64,000 nt of DNA from Metaphire vulgaris. Taxonomy: Eukaryota > Annelida > Clitellata > Crassiclitellata > Megascolecidae. Location: NCBI GenBank assembly GCA_018105865.1, contig CM030845.1, forward strand, positions 16,728,776-16,792,775, read 5' to 3'. The translations under genes and the position numbers were made by a program. Below are positions 15,953 to 28,450 of this stretch, piece by piece. Below the pieces are notes generated by a model. The model saw only the letters and a list, made by a program, of their open reading frames with translations. It made no database searches and was not told the DNA's origin. Positions within the stretch are counted from its first letter, which is position 1, and each line of letters begins with the position of its first letter.

Positions 15953-16300
15953 CAGTGGCGGTTCCAAGAATTCTTGTTGGGAGATATAAGGAATTTTTAG
16001 AAAGTTGGTGGGGTGCAATAAATTTCTAGGAAGTTGGTGGTGGGAGGAAATGAAATCCAAAAAAGGTTGACAAAGAAAAAAGGCCATTAACAGTGTTTTG
16101 CCCGGCCAATGTAAATAAAACTTCCCCCAAAAAGGCTGATGAGCAAAGAAAAGATCAGCTCTGTTCTTTTGTAGATACCTTGTGGAATGTCCATAGCAGC
16201 CTAACAATTCGGACCGGAACCCCCCTGAAACACTGACAAGCAAAATAAAGCTCGGTGGGGGTATGCATCCCCAGTCGTCCCCAACGTGGAACCGCCCCTG
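15953..16300. mobile_element. hAT nonautonomous element, CAGTGGCGGTTCC family
   Basis: The 348-bp element has a perfect CAAGTGAA duplication (15945-15952 and 16301-16308). The left end is CAGTGGCGGTTCCAAG and the right end read inward is CAGGGGCGGTTCCACG. The interior has two module copies (near 16065 and 16133) and the subterminal GTATGCATCCCCAGTCGTCC shared with sister elements. Confidence 0.9.
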
Positions 16301-17040
16301 CAAGTGAACCCCCTTCCGGTTCAGTCGTTCTTGGCCGCACCAACATATATCACCTAATATAACCAACTGAATTAGCAACTGGAAGGAAAGTCCCTCTATA
16401 AGTTCCACAACAAACTCTAACCATCTCCACAATCAGTAACCCAGCAAAATCTTATAAAATAATGAGAATCAAGATTTATTTCTAACAAATGACAAAACAA
16501 ACTCCATATATTACAATAAGCACATAATAAGAAACTCTTTTATTAGCAAACACAATGTCACAATAGCTCCTCAAAATTCTACCTAAAGTTCTTTGGTTCA
16601 ATGTTTTCATACTAAATTTTCTGCAAATTATTAATAAATACTCAGGAAATCAAAAACCATGTAAACTGTTGCACATAATTACAAGGCCTAAATCAAGATT
16701 TACAAATATCAAATATTTTACCTAAAAGGAAACTTAGACTATACAACTTTATGAAGTTACACTAAATGACCAGTGAAACTACAAAGTGCAAGGAATTTAT
16801 TAGACCACATCAACAGCTAATGCAGAAAACATCTAGTTTAATTAAACATTCACATCGACAATCAGTTCATAAATCATTGAACACCGGGATGGGCAAACAA
16901 AGGCAGGCAGAAAATGTAGACACGTGAGGAACATTGAAAGCAGCTTCTTTGACAGAATTTTAAGGTTCCATTTGTATTGAGAAATTTGCTAACCTAGAAC
17001 AATTTGCTACAGCAATGCCTTCAGTGTCTGGTGCCACATA

Positions 17041-17155
17041 CAGTGGCGGCTCCAGGACTTGGCAAGTGGGGGGCCGTTGGGGTAGCAACTTCTAAGCATG
17101 GGGCCAACCATTTGTTCATCGGGGGACACGGGGACCCCGCGTGGAGCCGCCAGTC
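17041..17155. mobile_element. hAT-like element of the CAGTGGCGGCTCC family, imperfect
   Basis: The left 70 bases match the reverse complement of the element at 32841-33038 (GCCGTTGGGGT, CAACTTCTAA, ACCATTTGTT). The right end is GTGGAGCCGCCAG. No duplication is visible and the right side looks rearranged. It lies downstream of transketolase. Confidence 0.6.
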
Positions 17156-17878
17156 TGACTATTGTCAGCATAGCCATGGGGGCTGGGCCCCCTATTCTGA
17201 CTGCAGAGAAATTTTTCAGACAGGGTAGGTAGGATGAATGGAAGAAATTACGGGACAGTGCCAGGAACTCCTTGACCACATTTTTCTAGAATGTTATGTG
17301 TCTCCCCTTTATTCCGCTCCATGCATCTCATTAAGCAAAAGAAATCAGTGTACTTAGTAAAGGACAAAGTGTTGTTACTCATGCAAATTGCACAAGATCT
17401 CTACACAGTGACTACGGTCAGATTCAAACTCACTACCCTCCGGTTATGTGGCAGGAAACCCAACACTACTCCATCCCCTCCCTTTACAGGAATTACAAAA
17501 TATATCAAATGATCTCAAACTCATCCCATGGAAATCTGATGGTAACACCAAAACATTCAAAAACTAAAAAGTTGCCAACATTGGCAAAATTTTATTCAAA
17601 TAAAGTGCAAACTATTATAATAAGATAATTTCAATTAAAAAGCTTGTTTCCACTTATTTTCTGGGATAAAAGAATGAAAATCAAACAAATCTGATTAATA
17701 CAAAATCCTTAGCACTACGTCCATTGGTTAGAAATTTATTAGTGAAGCACCTGGCAAAGCTAACAAGGTTCCATTAAATTCAGTAAAAATATCCGACGAA
17801 CAAAGAAAGGAATGAATCGTCCAATTGTGTCAGAGGGTTGTCACAGCCCCCCAATGACGACGACGGAGCAGAAGACGA

Positions 17879-18079
17879 CTACAGCTTCAGCAACTCTTTC
17901 ACTGCATTGACAATATGGCGGGAACTGATGCCAAACAGATCAAGCAACTCTTCGGGTTTTCCGCTGCGTGGAATGCCAGACACTGCCAAGCGCTTCACAA
18001 CAAAATCACGCTCACCAGACACTGCAGCTGCCACCGCCTCACCTATTCCACCTGCAATCATCACACATTAACACACATT

Positions 18080-18111
<32 letters not shown>

Positions 18112-21100
18112 GATTCAATAGAAGATCTTGTGGAGGAATTGACAATCTGCACATCAATAAAGAAAATGTCGGTATCATCCGTTTAAGTTGCCCCCCCCAC
18201 ACACACACATTTGACTTTCTGATCCTTTTAAAAACTTTCTCCAAAGCCAATCAATCAACTCCGAGCCTTTCTAAAGACAAAGAGAAGAAAGATGACAGAG
18301 TGAAATCTCCTGTATCGAGGACTGGCAAAAAATACCTGAAATGGATGTTAAATTGCATCTCAGAGTCACTTGGAAACTGAATTATTATAATTTTATTCAT
18401 GACTTGCACTTGGAATCAAAAAGCAATAAAAACACCATACGTCAAAATTTGAAGGAAATAACAAACGACAAACAAAGCTGTCAACCATCATCAGTTTACA
18501 ACTTCAATGCACAAAAACTATTTGCAATTTCATTTGAAATTCAAATTTGCAAAATTGTGTTTACAACAAATTGAGATTTGATTTTGGATTTTCCAACTGT
18601 TTGGATTCACTAATAAAATTTCCATCACTTGGCAAAAATTCAATTTAAAAAAATTCAACATCACTGACACGAAAACCCAACGAAACAACTCACCCTCAGG
18701 ATAGTGATCCTCAACAACCACAATTCTTCCACCTGTTTTCCGAGCAGAAAAGATCAGAGTGGAAGTGTCAAGTGGTTTGATCGTGAAGAGATCCAGAACC
18801 CGGATGCCGATTCCCTCCGCCTCCAATTCCGCTGCCGCCTTCAGAGCCTCTTCCAGCGTCACACACGCCCCAACCACGGTCACCTGATCCCTCGCGCTCT
18901 CACGGACGATCTGAAACACAACCAGATTTCATGCACTCAACTGCAGAAGCTTAAAACTTGCATTTAATACGGTCAGAAAACAATGAATGCAATTTAACAC
19001 TCCAAGGAGAATATAGAAAAAAAGAATGACTACAGACAAAATGAGGCAAAAGTAACTGAGTCAGTGAGTGCGGCCAACAATGTGCAATGCAATAAGTGCT
19101 TTCAAATTCAAGCATTAAAAGTTAACTCAACATTAAAACTGACCAAAGGAAAACGCCTCTCACTACAAACGCTCACCTTGGCTTTTCCGATCTGAAACTC
19201 TTCTTCGTTGCCGTAGAGAACGGAAATGTTCGGTCGACTCGTGCGGATGTAACACAGTCCTTTGGTGTTTGCGGCCAATTCCACGGCCCTCTCCGTAGAA
19301 ACCGCGTCACTCGGGTAAAACACTGTGCTTCCCGGGATTGACCGGAACAGCGCCAGGTCCTCCAATCCCATCTGGGATGGACCATCCTCACCTACAAACA
19401 TCAAACCAACAGCATCACTACATCTGCAAAACAAAATACAGTCGACCTCAGTCGACAGACTTCTTTATTATCAACCAACAACAGAAAATGACGCTCACTC
19501 AGAAGAAGAAAAGGAATGCCAACAATAAATCCTCACTCAACTTCCACCTTCATTATTAATTAAAGAAGACTGAAAGCAAATCATCAGAGACCGACCGATG
19601 GAGATGCCGGCGTGTGAGCCGCAGAAGTTGGCGTCCGTCTGTGAGATCGCTCCCATCCTCAGCTGGTCAAACGCCCGAGAAAAGAAGCAAGCAAAGGTGC
19701 TCGCAAAGGTGACCGTACGGTTGCGAGCCGCACATCCAATGGACACTCCGGCAAGATTCTGCTCAGCTATGAAGCACTCCAGGTACTGCTTTGGATCCAC
19801 CTCCTGCAATTTCATTCACAATTCATTCGATAAATACAAAGAATAGGAACTGATGGAAATCTGTCAGTTGCCTAACTAAGACATTTATGAGGGTAATTGT
19901 ATAAATCCTAAAGCATAACCAGACTAGTAAAAGAATGCCCAAAAATACGCAAAGAAATGAAAAATAAAAATACACAAAGAAAAGTAAAATTTCTCCTGAA
20001 AAACCTTCAATTTTATGGAAAAGGTGGAATTCTTTGTGTCGCCGTCAAGAGCCAAAACTCTTTTGTTGTTTTTGCCGAGCTTGGCGAGACCAGTTCCATA
20101 CGCCAGACGAGTTGCAACCTAAAAACAACCAAAACACTTTCAAAGTCTCATCAACATTCATCACCTTAGTAAGAGGCGACGAACTTACGCGCTACGGCCA
20201 CACAGTCTCACTTCTGCCGTTCAAACGCATCGTCTCTGCTGCTGCTGTCAAATGGCAGCCATTATCCTCCTGTCCTCTGTCGCTGCCAATTACTGTGTTA
20301 CTGTGAGACTGCTGAGTTCAATTGAATGATCAGTTCTTAATCCCAAGTATCGCAAATCAATTATGGCTTCTGTTTCTGACAATTTCTCATAAATTTTCAA
20401 CCTTTAAAAGTAGCTATGTTGCTGCTTTCCGTATCTAGCTCCAAGATCTATTCCACGCCGATTATTTATGAATAAACTTTTGTCAGACGTACGGATGTCA
20501 GACGCACAAAACAAAGAGCACAAATACCTTTTCGCCCAACTTGTAGCCGGGTGCTTCGGATAGACGCAAATTTCCAAACGGAATATTCGACAGCTCCTCG
20601 GTCGGAAGGCTCGGAGAGAAGCCGTGAGGACCGACGTTGACGATCTGCTTCTCAATCAGGGCGATGTACTCGTCCGCCTTATCACCGAGTGGTTTTCCGT
20701 GCCAGTTATCCATGTCCTCAATGCCTGGAAGACCTTTTCCCTTGAAAGTCTTTGCAAGGATGCAGGTCGGTCGACCTTTGACCAAAGACGCCTCGTAGAA
20801 TGCTTTGCAGAGAGACTCAACATCGTGGCCATCAACAACGTACGTGTTCCAACTACAATCACAACCATTCATATCATCAGAATCTATTTCAAATTCTCAC
20901 TGTTTTTACTAAGTTAAAATAACAGCAAATCCTGCTTATGTCATAACAGAAATCTGTGCCATTGGGATCTCACTGGAGAGTCAAATGACAATAAATAAAT
21001 GACAAGTAATTTTAATTTCACCAGCGAAAACCCATTTGAAATACTATACTCAGAAAATAATGAAAAATTTCACAACTTTAACCCAACTGACTAAAATACA

Positions 21101-23874
21101 AGACCAGAAAGTTAAGGTAAAGAAGAACCCTTAAAATAGACAAATTCTTAGTCATCTACAATTCTCAAGTTTCATTAAATTTATTATCTAGGCATTAAAA
21201 GTTTTTAAAGTGCAAACAACTGATTCATAAATTGTTTAAATTTGCAAGAAATAAACTAAAAGTCTAATGACACTCCATTAACCCTAAAATATCAAAACTG
21301 ACTTCAGGAAGGAATTCAAATTCGGTGACAAAAGACACCGTAACCAAGCCCCTGACTGCGCAGTCTAATCGCAGCCAGTCGGGCGAGAGGGGCCTCGCAC
21401 CCAAAGGCCTTCAGTCTCTGGTCGTATACGTCCATTCGATGCTGAAGAGAGGTTGCTTCACTCTGTCCAAGGCGGTTGATGTCAAACACTGCAACCAAGT
21501 TGTCCAACTGGTAGTGACTGGAAAAGTGAAGTGCCTCCCACACCGACCCCTCGGCACTCTCTCCGTCACCGATCAGACAGTAGACACGATAACTGGCAAA
21601 AACAAAAGACAACAAAAACTCACAAAACAACAAAGACATCATCGGATAAGAACGTCAAACATAAATCGTAAACAAAAATAACATACAACACAGGTCAACA
21701 CATCTGCATTTTGACTAAATAAAGTAAAACTCTTCAAAATGCAAGTTGTCGGGTTGAAGCGTCGTAGAGAAGTGAGCGCTCACGACGCGTGGTCGATGTA
21801 TTTTCCGACGTACGCCATTCCAGCCGCACAACTCAAACCCTGACCCAAAGATCCGGTTGCTACATCGACAAATGGCAGACGCTGAAACAGACGGCAGAGA
21901 GCAATTCAAAGCAGTCACAAGTTGAGACGTCAAAACCATTTCTGTATTTAAAGCAAACAAAGAATCCAATCAGAGTAAGTAAGTAAGTATGTCAATGCAA
22001 TATCAAAGAGACTTCATTGTGAAACCGGGATCAGCAGATTAATAGTAGAAGCACTGAGACCAATTCTAACTCTTTGGCTGCCATGTTGTTTCACAGAATT
22101 TACCCCCAACAGTTTCCCAAAATGTTTCAAATCAAATATCATTATAATAATGACAACTTATACATCAAATGAAAGGGTTTTTGATTATCTACAAGAATAT
22201 GAAAAGAAAAAGGTAACATTTGCAATTACATTATTCATAAATCATGAGAAGATATTAAAATTAAAAAATTAAAGAAATAAAATCTGACTTTGAAGTTCAT
22301 CAAAAATTATATCAGTAACAGGGCAGTATAAGTAAGCTCTATGAAACATGTACAAAAATGTAATAAACATTTGAAAAATTATATATAGATGCTTAAGTGC
22401 CATATTTTATTTTTGAGAGGATTTTGTGTGAAAGGTCTCAAAACAATTACAACATATGTACTTTTGACACAGGTCACAAAAGTTCATAAAAAGTTTTGTC
22501 AGCAACAAGATATTATAAGCAAACTATCCGCAACATGTACACATATGTAGTAAACATTAAAAATTATATAAAATGTCATATTTTAGTTTAGAGAGGCTCC
22601 TGTGTGAAAGGTCTCAAAGCAATTGCGACATACATATATTTGACAGTTATCATAAAAGTCTGCAGACTTTGTTTATTATCCAGCCCAGCAGATTTTTTTG
22701 TTTTTGTAATCATCAGGTTCAGAAATATCCACGTCATCAAACATTTTCAATCGCTTCCAAAACTTTCTTGGTTGAATAAAACTTCTGCCTCTATGTAAGG
22801 AAGGGTATTTAAAATTTAAATGCCAGAAGGACCGCAAATCCAGCCAACAAATCGATATAATTTTGCAGTCAAACTCACAAAACAAACAGTTTTTATGCAT
22901 GTTCAGAAGCGAAAGCATGTTGGCTATCGTTGGAAAAACCAAACATCAAAAAATAACGGCCTATATTTAGAAATGACTGCGTTTTTGTTGTGCGGTCGAA
23001 AACGACCGCAATGCCTGCAAAAGAGTTAAAGAGGTCGTCATATGAAGAGCAGATAAACGCATCTTAGGATTATTAGACAACGTCTAATCGTTCAAAATAA
23101 ATGAGAGATTTCTGATTGCAGAATGACTCACAGGAGTTGGATGACCTTCCAGGTCAGAATCCAGTTTGCGCAGGTTCAAGAGTTCCTGTGCCGAGTAGAT
23201 TCCGACCTCAGCCCAAGCGGCGTACAGCACGGGCGCTGCATGACCCTAACCCAAACAACAATGTCCAGCTCATCAAACAACTGACCTGACATATGCAGTC
23301 AAAAGAAGTACAATGACCCTACACAGGCAGCCTAAAGACAACCTAAGAAGCACCTAAGTCAGAATCCTAAAATATGAATCAAAAATCCATACGGACTGAA
23401 GATTACGACTGATGTGCAAAATCTCTTACAGCATTTAACGATATGCAAATCAACTGGCCATTCAGTACTATCAGTTGGCGATTATCAGGGCTCATTACTC
23501 AAACACATATGCAGACACACTGGAAGAGGGCTGTGACCAATGGCTGTGATGGCCTCTTGTCTTCATCTGTAGTCAACTGTTGACGCACAATGCAGATTTA
23601 AACTTTAAGCAATTACAAAAACCTCAACAGAACTCTAATTAAAGACAACTCCACAATTTCATCCATCAGTCATTAAACAAACACAACAAGTGCAACCAAT
23701 TAGGAGCAATAGAGATGACAACCGTGCCCTAATCACATTTTCCTCTATGCCCACCTTTGAAAGAATGAAGCGGTCATTGTTAGGATCTCGAGGTTTCTCT
23801 GCATTGTACTTCATAGCATAGAAAAATAGCGTAGACATAACCTCAGCAATTGAACAACAAGAAGTTGGATGTCT

Positions 23875-23905
<31 letters not shown>

Positions 23906-24624
23906 ACAACAACAACATGGCAATGCGTTCCTCAGCAACTAAACTGGTGTCGGTGTTTTCTTTTACACCATCACATAATGGCATTAATTTCCCACTTTGT
24001 TCAACAATCATCTGTTGGCTTATTTTTTCATATTTATTCTTCATTTCATTTCACATATGTGCTCCATAGTTCTCAGGGTATTGTTAACAAACAATCATTT
24101 CCCATAATTGCAGAAACTATTTTCTATATATAGATTTGGAGACAAACTTAATTTGAATACATATATATATGCATATCTATATGCATAGATATATGTATAT
24201 ATATATATGCATATTATATATATACATATATGTAATAAGCATATATAAACATCACTCCATTCCAAATCATTTGCATTGTCAGGGTCACAGCTATAGAACA
24301 ATCTACTGATGTCAGTTAAATCATCCAGTTCTCTGTCATCCTTCAAGAAAACTTCAAAAACATAAGACATATCTGCTCCAAAAATCATATTCTTTTCATT
24401 TTCATACGCTTTAGATGGTATTCCATTCATTTTGCTTTCTTTATTGTATGATTACTGTTATTTAATTTATTTGTATAGCTGGATTCTGTAATGTGCACTT
24501 TCTCCTGACATTTGGTAATATGGCGCACAAGAAATTGTCAGTTTAATAATATAAATATATATTCTATTTTTTTATTAGAAATATTTCACTACTGAGCATC
24601 TGTTTGTATGCCGTCATGACAATT

Positions 24625-24669
<45 letters not shown>

Positions 24670-27062
24670 TGATATAAAGTGGTTTAGGAGGCTAAGTAAG
24701 CCTGTGTGAAAACCACTGCTTAGGCAGTACATATACTAAAATTATAACGAACTCTCCGCATTCAATAACCTAGTTTATTGAGATAGCCTTTGAATCCGTT
24801 TACCGGGTACTGTTTCAACTGTCACTCCACCTCGTCCAAACTGTTCCATTTGTCCACAACCCTTGCACCAAAAAAATTATCTTTCTTGGACCAATCCTCT
24901 GCTTAAACAATTTGCATTCGTGGCCTCTTGTGTTGCTATAGTGTGCCAATGTAAAGATTCGATCGTATGGCACATCTACTTTATCAGAATTTTATCAGTA
25001 TTTAGTTTGTATGTTTCTATCAAATCCCCTCTCTCCCTTCTCTTTTCTAATGCTGTCAATCCACAATATTGAAGTCTTCAGTCTTTCTCGTAGCTTAAAT
25101 TATGGCATCCATTGGCCATCTTTGTTGCTCATCTTTGCACTTTTCCTGAAAGCTCTATATCTTTTTCAATAATAGATTACATGCCTGTAGCAGTGGTAGT
25201 GGTATTAGTGGTGGTGGTGGTAGTGGTAGTAGTAGTAGTAGTAGTAGTAGTAAACTTCTTTAGTGCCATTGTAGTAATAGCGCCATTGTAGTACAGTCAA
25301 CTCCATTAAGTGGATACCTTATAAGTGGATAATTCGGTTAAGTGGATAATATTCTGAAGTCCCGTTTTGAGCTCCATGTATTTCAATGGGACAGAGGTTC
25401 TTTTACATGGATACGCTCTAAGTCCTGTGGCGGTTCATTCTGTGTAAATGGTTAAGGATAAGTGGACAACCAGCCATCAACATGGCCAAACTCACTGCCA
25501 ATTTGCCAACTGTTGCCGTGATTGGCTGAACCATTGCCCACAGCCTTGAAAGGGCGGAGCAACAAGTTGACGCGCCATTTTCAAAGCTTCCTGCACATGA
25601 TTGGCTGATATGAACAGCTGCATAGATTATAGAAGAGGCAGATTAGCAGCTGGTTGAGCGCCAATTTAGGTTTTTTTACCCGACAGTAGGGGTATGGAGG
25701 ACTTTGAACAGTACCGTCAATTGACGATGGGGTTGCAACCAATTGTGACGCGTTCAATACGACTGGGGCAACTTCAAAGGCGGTCAGCAGCAACGAAGAC
25801 ACAGAGGAAGAGGTGTCAAAGTAGAACAACCTCCCACGGACATTGGCGATAACTCTCTAAGCAATGGGCGTCCTTTGATGATTTATGGAGGCCAATGGCG
25901 GAACTTACTGTATTTGCACTTGAAAGCCAGATTACTGACATCGGTCGTAAAACTGTTACTCAGTGAACAACTACTAATTATTTTGATCTGAAACAGGATT
26001 AAATAGCAATGCATATACTGTATACAGTAGTACAGTATAAGAATGTCTTTTTCTTTTAAGTTTTAATAATTTATTACACATAAGCCTACGGCCAACTTCG
26101 GATAAGTGGATACGCCGCTTAACTGGATACTGTCGTGACGGTCCCAGGGCTATCCAGTTAAGCATAGTCAACTGTAGTACATCAGCACCAGTCGCTTCAG
26201 TAAAAAATCATAGACATGATCTTGTCCGTGGTGATTCGAGGTCGAAATCCAGAGTTCAGTCCGTACTTCCAGATTCCGGCCAAGGAGGATATGCAGTCAG
26301 CAATAGATGTGTTTTCCTTCTAGACCTGAAGGTATCCAAAAAGTCTGGGTCCGGCAACAAAAAGAGCACATTTCCCAGTAGTGGTCTTGCTATAGGGTAT
26401 GTAAAGAGTAGAAGCATCAGATGACCTCGTTGAGTGCTGGTTGTCTTGAGCAGTCAGTAACGATCGAAGATACATTGGCTGATTTGTGTTAAGTGTCTTA
26501 TGCACAATGAGACTTATCTTGAATTCGATCCTTTGTTTGACAGGCAGCCAATGAAGTGATCTTAGGATTGGTGTGATGTGCTCATATTTGGCAATTCCAG
26601 TGATAGCTCTGGCTAGTGAATTTTGAATCCTGAACACAGTATTCTAGATGAGACCTTAATAATGACTTACATAGTTTTACAATTATCTTTGTCTCGACTC
26701 ACTATTGTCCTTTACATCATCCCAGCATTCGATTTCCCTTTTTTGCTGCTTTCATACATTGTTGAGATGGATTCATATTTCTATGCATGATTACCCCCTC
26801 CCAGTCTCTTTCTCAGGGAAATGCAGTACCGTATTCTTTTTCAATGACCAGAGTTAAATAGTGAACAGTCGGGATAAACGGCTCCCTTTGCCCCGTGAGG
26901 GGGAGGGTCTTCCGGGTGGAGCTTTTGAGAGGAGTGGAGGCGGTGGGTGTCTTACCCTGAATTGCTGGCGTTGGTGGCTCTGATCGAGTGGATCCTCAGT
27001 CGATTGGCGATGTCCTTCAGCGCCTGAAGACGACCGGCGTCCAGCTTGTGATATTCCGCCAT
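17879..27062 (-). CDS. TKT: Transketolase, complete, 11 exons
   Basis: Exons: 26956-27062, 23755-23872, 23132-23245, 21784-21881, 21401-21592, 20528-20852, 20005-20118, 19596-19803, 19177-19391, 18694-18910 and 17879-18051. They join in phase to 1881 nt (626 aa), close to animal transketolases. Role: thiamine-diphosphate-dependent transfer of two-carbon ketol units in the non-oxidative pentose phosphate pathway, cytosolic homodimer. Visible signatures: GHPTSCCS and [10 protein letters not shown] (active-site His), GSLGQGL, the ThDP motif from [13 protein letters not shown] to [26 protein letters not shown] (the Glu that activates the cofactor), [34 protein letters not shown] and the C-terminal GIGEAV ... 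VPRSGK-like segment (here [11 protein letters not shown]). All introns are GT-AG. The largest (23873-26955) contains LINE copies and a pogo-like element. Met1 at 27062 opens the conserved [17 protein letters not shown] start. No frame break seen; very likely functional. Confidence 0.97.
18083..18112. repeat. (CA)n microsatellite
   Basis: About 15 CA repeats in the last transketolase intron, about 30 bases from the splice acceptor of the final exon. Confidence 0.9.
22066..23029. mobile_element. Candidate DNA transposon with TTAA-type end and internal duplication
   Basis: The left side reads CTAACTCTTTGGCTGCCA and the right side, inward, TTAACTCTTTTGCAGGCA, suggesting inverted ends and a possible TTAA target (piggyBac-like). 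Inside, TGTGTGAAAGGTCTCAAA recurs about 177 bases apart (about 22424 and 22601) in an imperfect tandem duplication. No transposase recognised. Intronic in transketolase. Confidence 0.4.
23875..23917. repeat. (CAA)n microsatellite at a splice acceptor
   Basis: On the minus strand this is a (TTG)n run ending 3 bases from the first base of transketolase exon 2 (acceptor AG at 23873-23874). It therefore forms the polypyrimidine-side context of a functional acceptor, which is unusual. Confidence 0.85.
24130..24250. repeat. AT-rich (TA/CATATG) simple sequence
   Basis: Alternating TATATA, CATATA and GCATAT runs within the large transketolase intron. Confidence 0.8.
24627..24668. repeat. (AAT)n LINE tail microsatellite
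   Basis: About 14 trinucleotide repeats abut the 3' UTR of the minus-strand LINE starting at 24670, the same arrangement as at 2698-2747. Confidence 0.85.
25192..25255. repeat. (GTG/GTA)n trinucleotide repeat
   Basis: Interrupted GTGGTA and TAGTAG repeats inside the sequence that splits the LINE. Confidence 0.9.
25294..26174. mobile_element. pogo/Tigger-like nonautonomous element
   Basis: The ends are CAGTCAACTCCATTAAGTGG and, inward from the right, CAGTTGACTATGCTTAACTG, with a TA dinucleotide on both sides. Near each end are further AAGTGGATA and AACTGGATA phrases. The 881-bp length, TA target and CAGT start fit the Tc1-mariner/pogo group. Interior frames between 25690 and 25970 are open for 30-80 codons but I cannot recognise a transposase domain. 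Confidence 0.75.
26320..26637 (-). mobile_element. LINE C-terminal fragment, second family
   Basis: The minus-strand reading frame contains [38 protein letters not shown] and [11 protein letters not shown]. This is the post-RT region of another non-LTR lineage, distinct from the LINE around it. About 105 codons remain open. Confidence 0.85.
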
Positions 27063-28343
27063 TTTCTTCGATTATCTGATTTAATTTCTTTAAAAATAAG
27101 TGAAAGTTAAAAGGATTTAATCTCAACGAACTTTACACGCGCTGCGCTGCTGCCGCCGGTGGTTTTAGAGGACTCCACGAAACGACAGCTGTGAAATCCA
27201 GGAGATCCCAGGACGCTAAGAGTAGACAAACGATTGCTCAGAAGTTCAGTTTACTAAAGTTAAAATAATTATGATACCTTTTAAAATTATTCAACAAAAT
27301 ATTCTGCTTGGCCAATATTTTACACTTACGAGTTAAACACAATTCGGAAACTGTATGAAATTCAGTCGTATTCTTTTTATAGAGATAGACGAGTCCGGCT
27401 TCACTGCAGTAGAAATGACATCTGGCTCCCGAACAGTTTTCGGTCCGGCGTCAAATAGATTGTGCGCCTCTGATTTACATAATTATTAGCGACGATTAGT
27501 TCGTAACCATCTGCTACCGCTGTCAGTCAGAAGCTTCTGAACTGAAAGGAAAGAGAGTCACGTGATCCGGGCTGGCCTACGGACTTCGTTCCACAAGGTA
27601 AAGGTCGCTAGTTTGGAGAACGGGAGGTCAGCCTCTCCAACGTTTCCTTCCACTCAATGTAGGCCTGCAAAGCAACTGGTTGCAAAGAACCGTACGAGCG
27701 TAGAGAAATCAGGTCATCGGGGTACTGGGCCACTTTAGGCCCAGGGCCTCAGTTGTTTGCGGAACAGACGTTTCAGATTGCAGATGAGAAGAAATGGTCG
27801 ACAGAGCTGAATCAGATGAAATCAGAGTGTATTCAAACGGAGTGGTTATCTCAAACCATTTAATTAACTGGCCGCTCACTAATTTATTTCGCTCACTAAT
27901 TTCTCCTTCGATAAACAGACACTGGTGAATATGTTTCACATCCTGTAGACTAACAGCAGTAACTGCTATAGGCTGAAGACGACATGTCAATTATTAATAT
28001 ACAGTAGCCTATATAGCTACCATCGGTCAACGGAGCCCTCTGTCATGTGTGCACCAGGCCCAATGATTGGTAACAACGAAAATTACAATTATAGCTCTGT
28101 CTCTGTCTCTGTCTCTGATATGTTAAATGGCATGAAAATAAAGCCAATGCGACTTAAAGCGTTTCTCTGATATCGACGGATGAGAACCGGCTGCAAATTA
28201 CTCGAAGGCTTTCCAAGAACAGTCTCAATTACCTTTAAAAGAGTCACGTGACATTCGCTATAAGCCGTCCAAGGTCAAGGTTCATGACCTTAGCTTCTGT
28301 GTCTTGTTTGTAGTAAAAGAGCTTCTAGACGTGCACGAACTCT
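27063..28343. other. Transketolase upstream region; no gene seen
   Basis: This should contain the 5' UTR and promoter of transketolase. I see no TATA box I would trust. A minus-strand frame of 93 codons at 27709-27990 resembles nothing known. A short TCTCTG repeat sits near 28095. Nothing else is supported. Confidence 0.5.

Positions 28344-28450
<107 letters not shown>

Larger units (their letters stand above)
24670..26815 (-). mobile_element. CR1/Jockey-like LINE copy split by about 1.45 kb of later sequence
   Basis: 24670-25182 aligns by eye with 2755-3535 of the first copy (without the hAT element), and 26635-26815 continues it (GAACACAGTATTCTAGATGAG against AAACACAGTATTTTAGACGAGG). Between them lie trinucleotide repeats, the pogo-like element and another LINE fragment. 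The copy is 5'-truncated and non-coding. It sits in the transketolase intron. Confidence 0.75.

Noticed and set aside
27709..27990. A 93-codon minus-strand frame upstream of transketolase
   Set aside because: No recognised domain and no plausible splice to transketolase exon 1.
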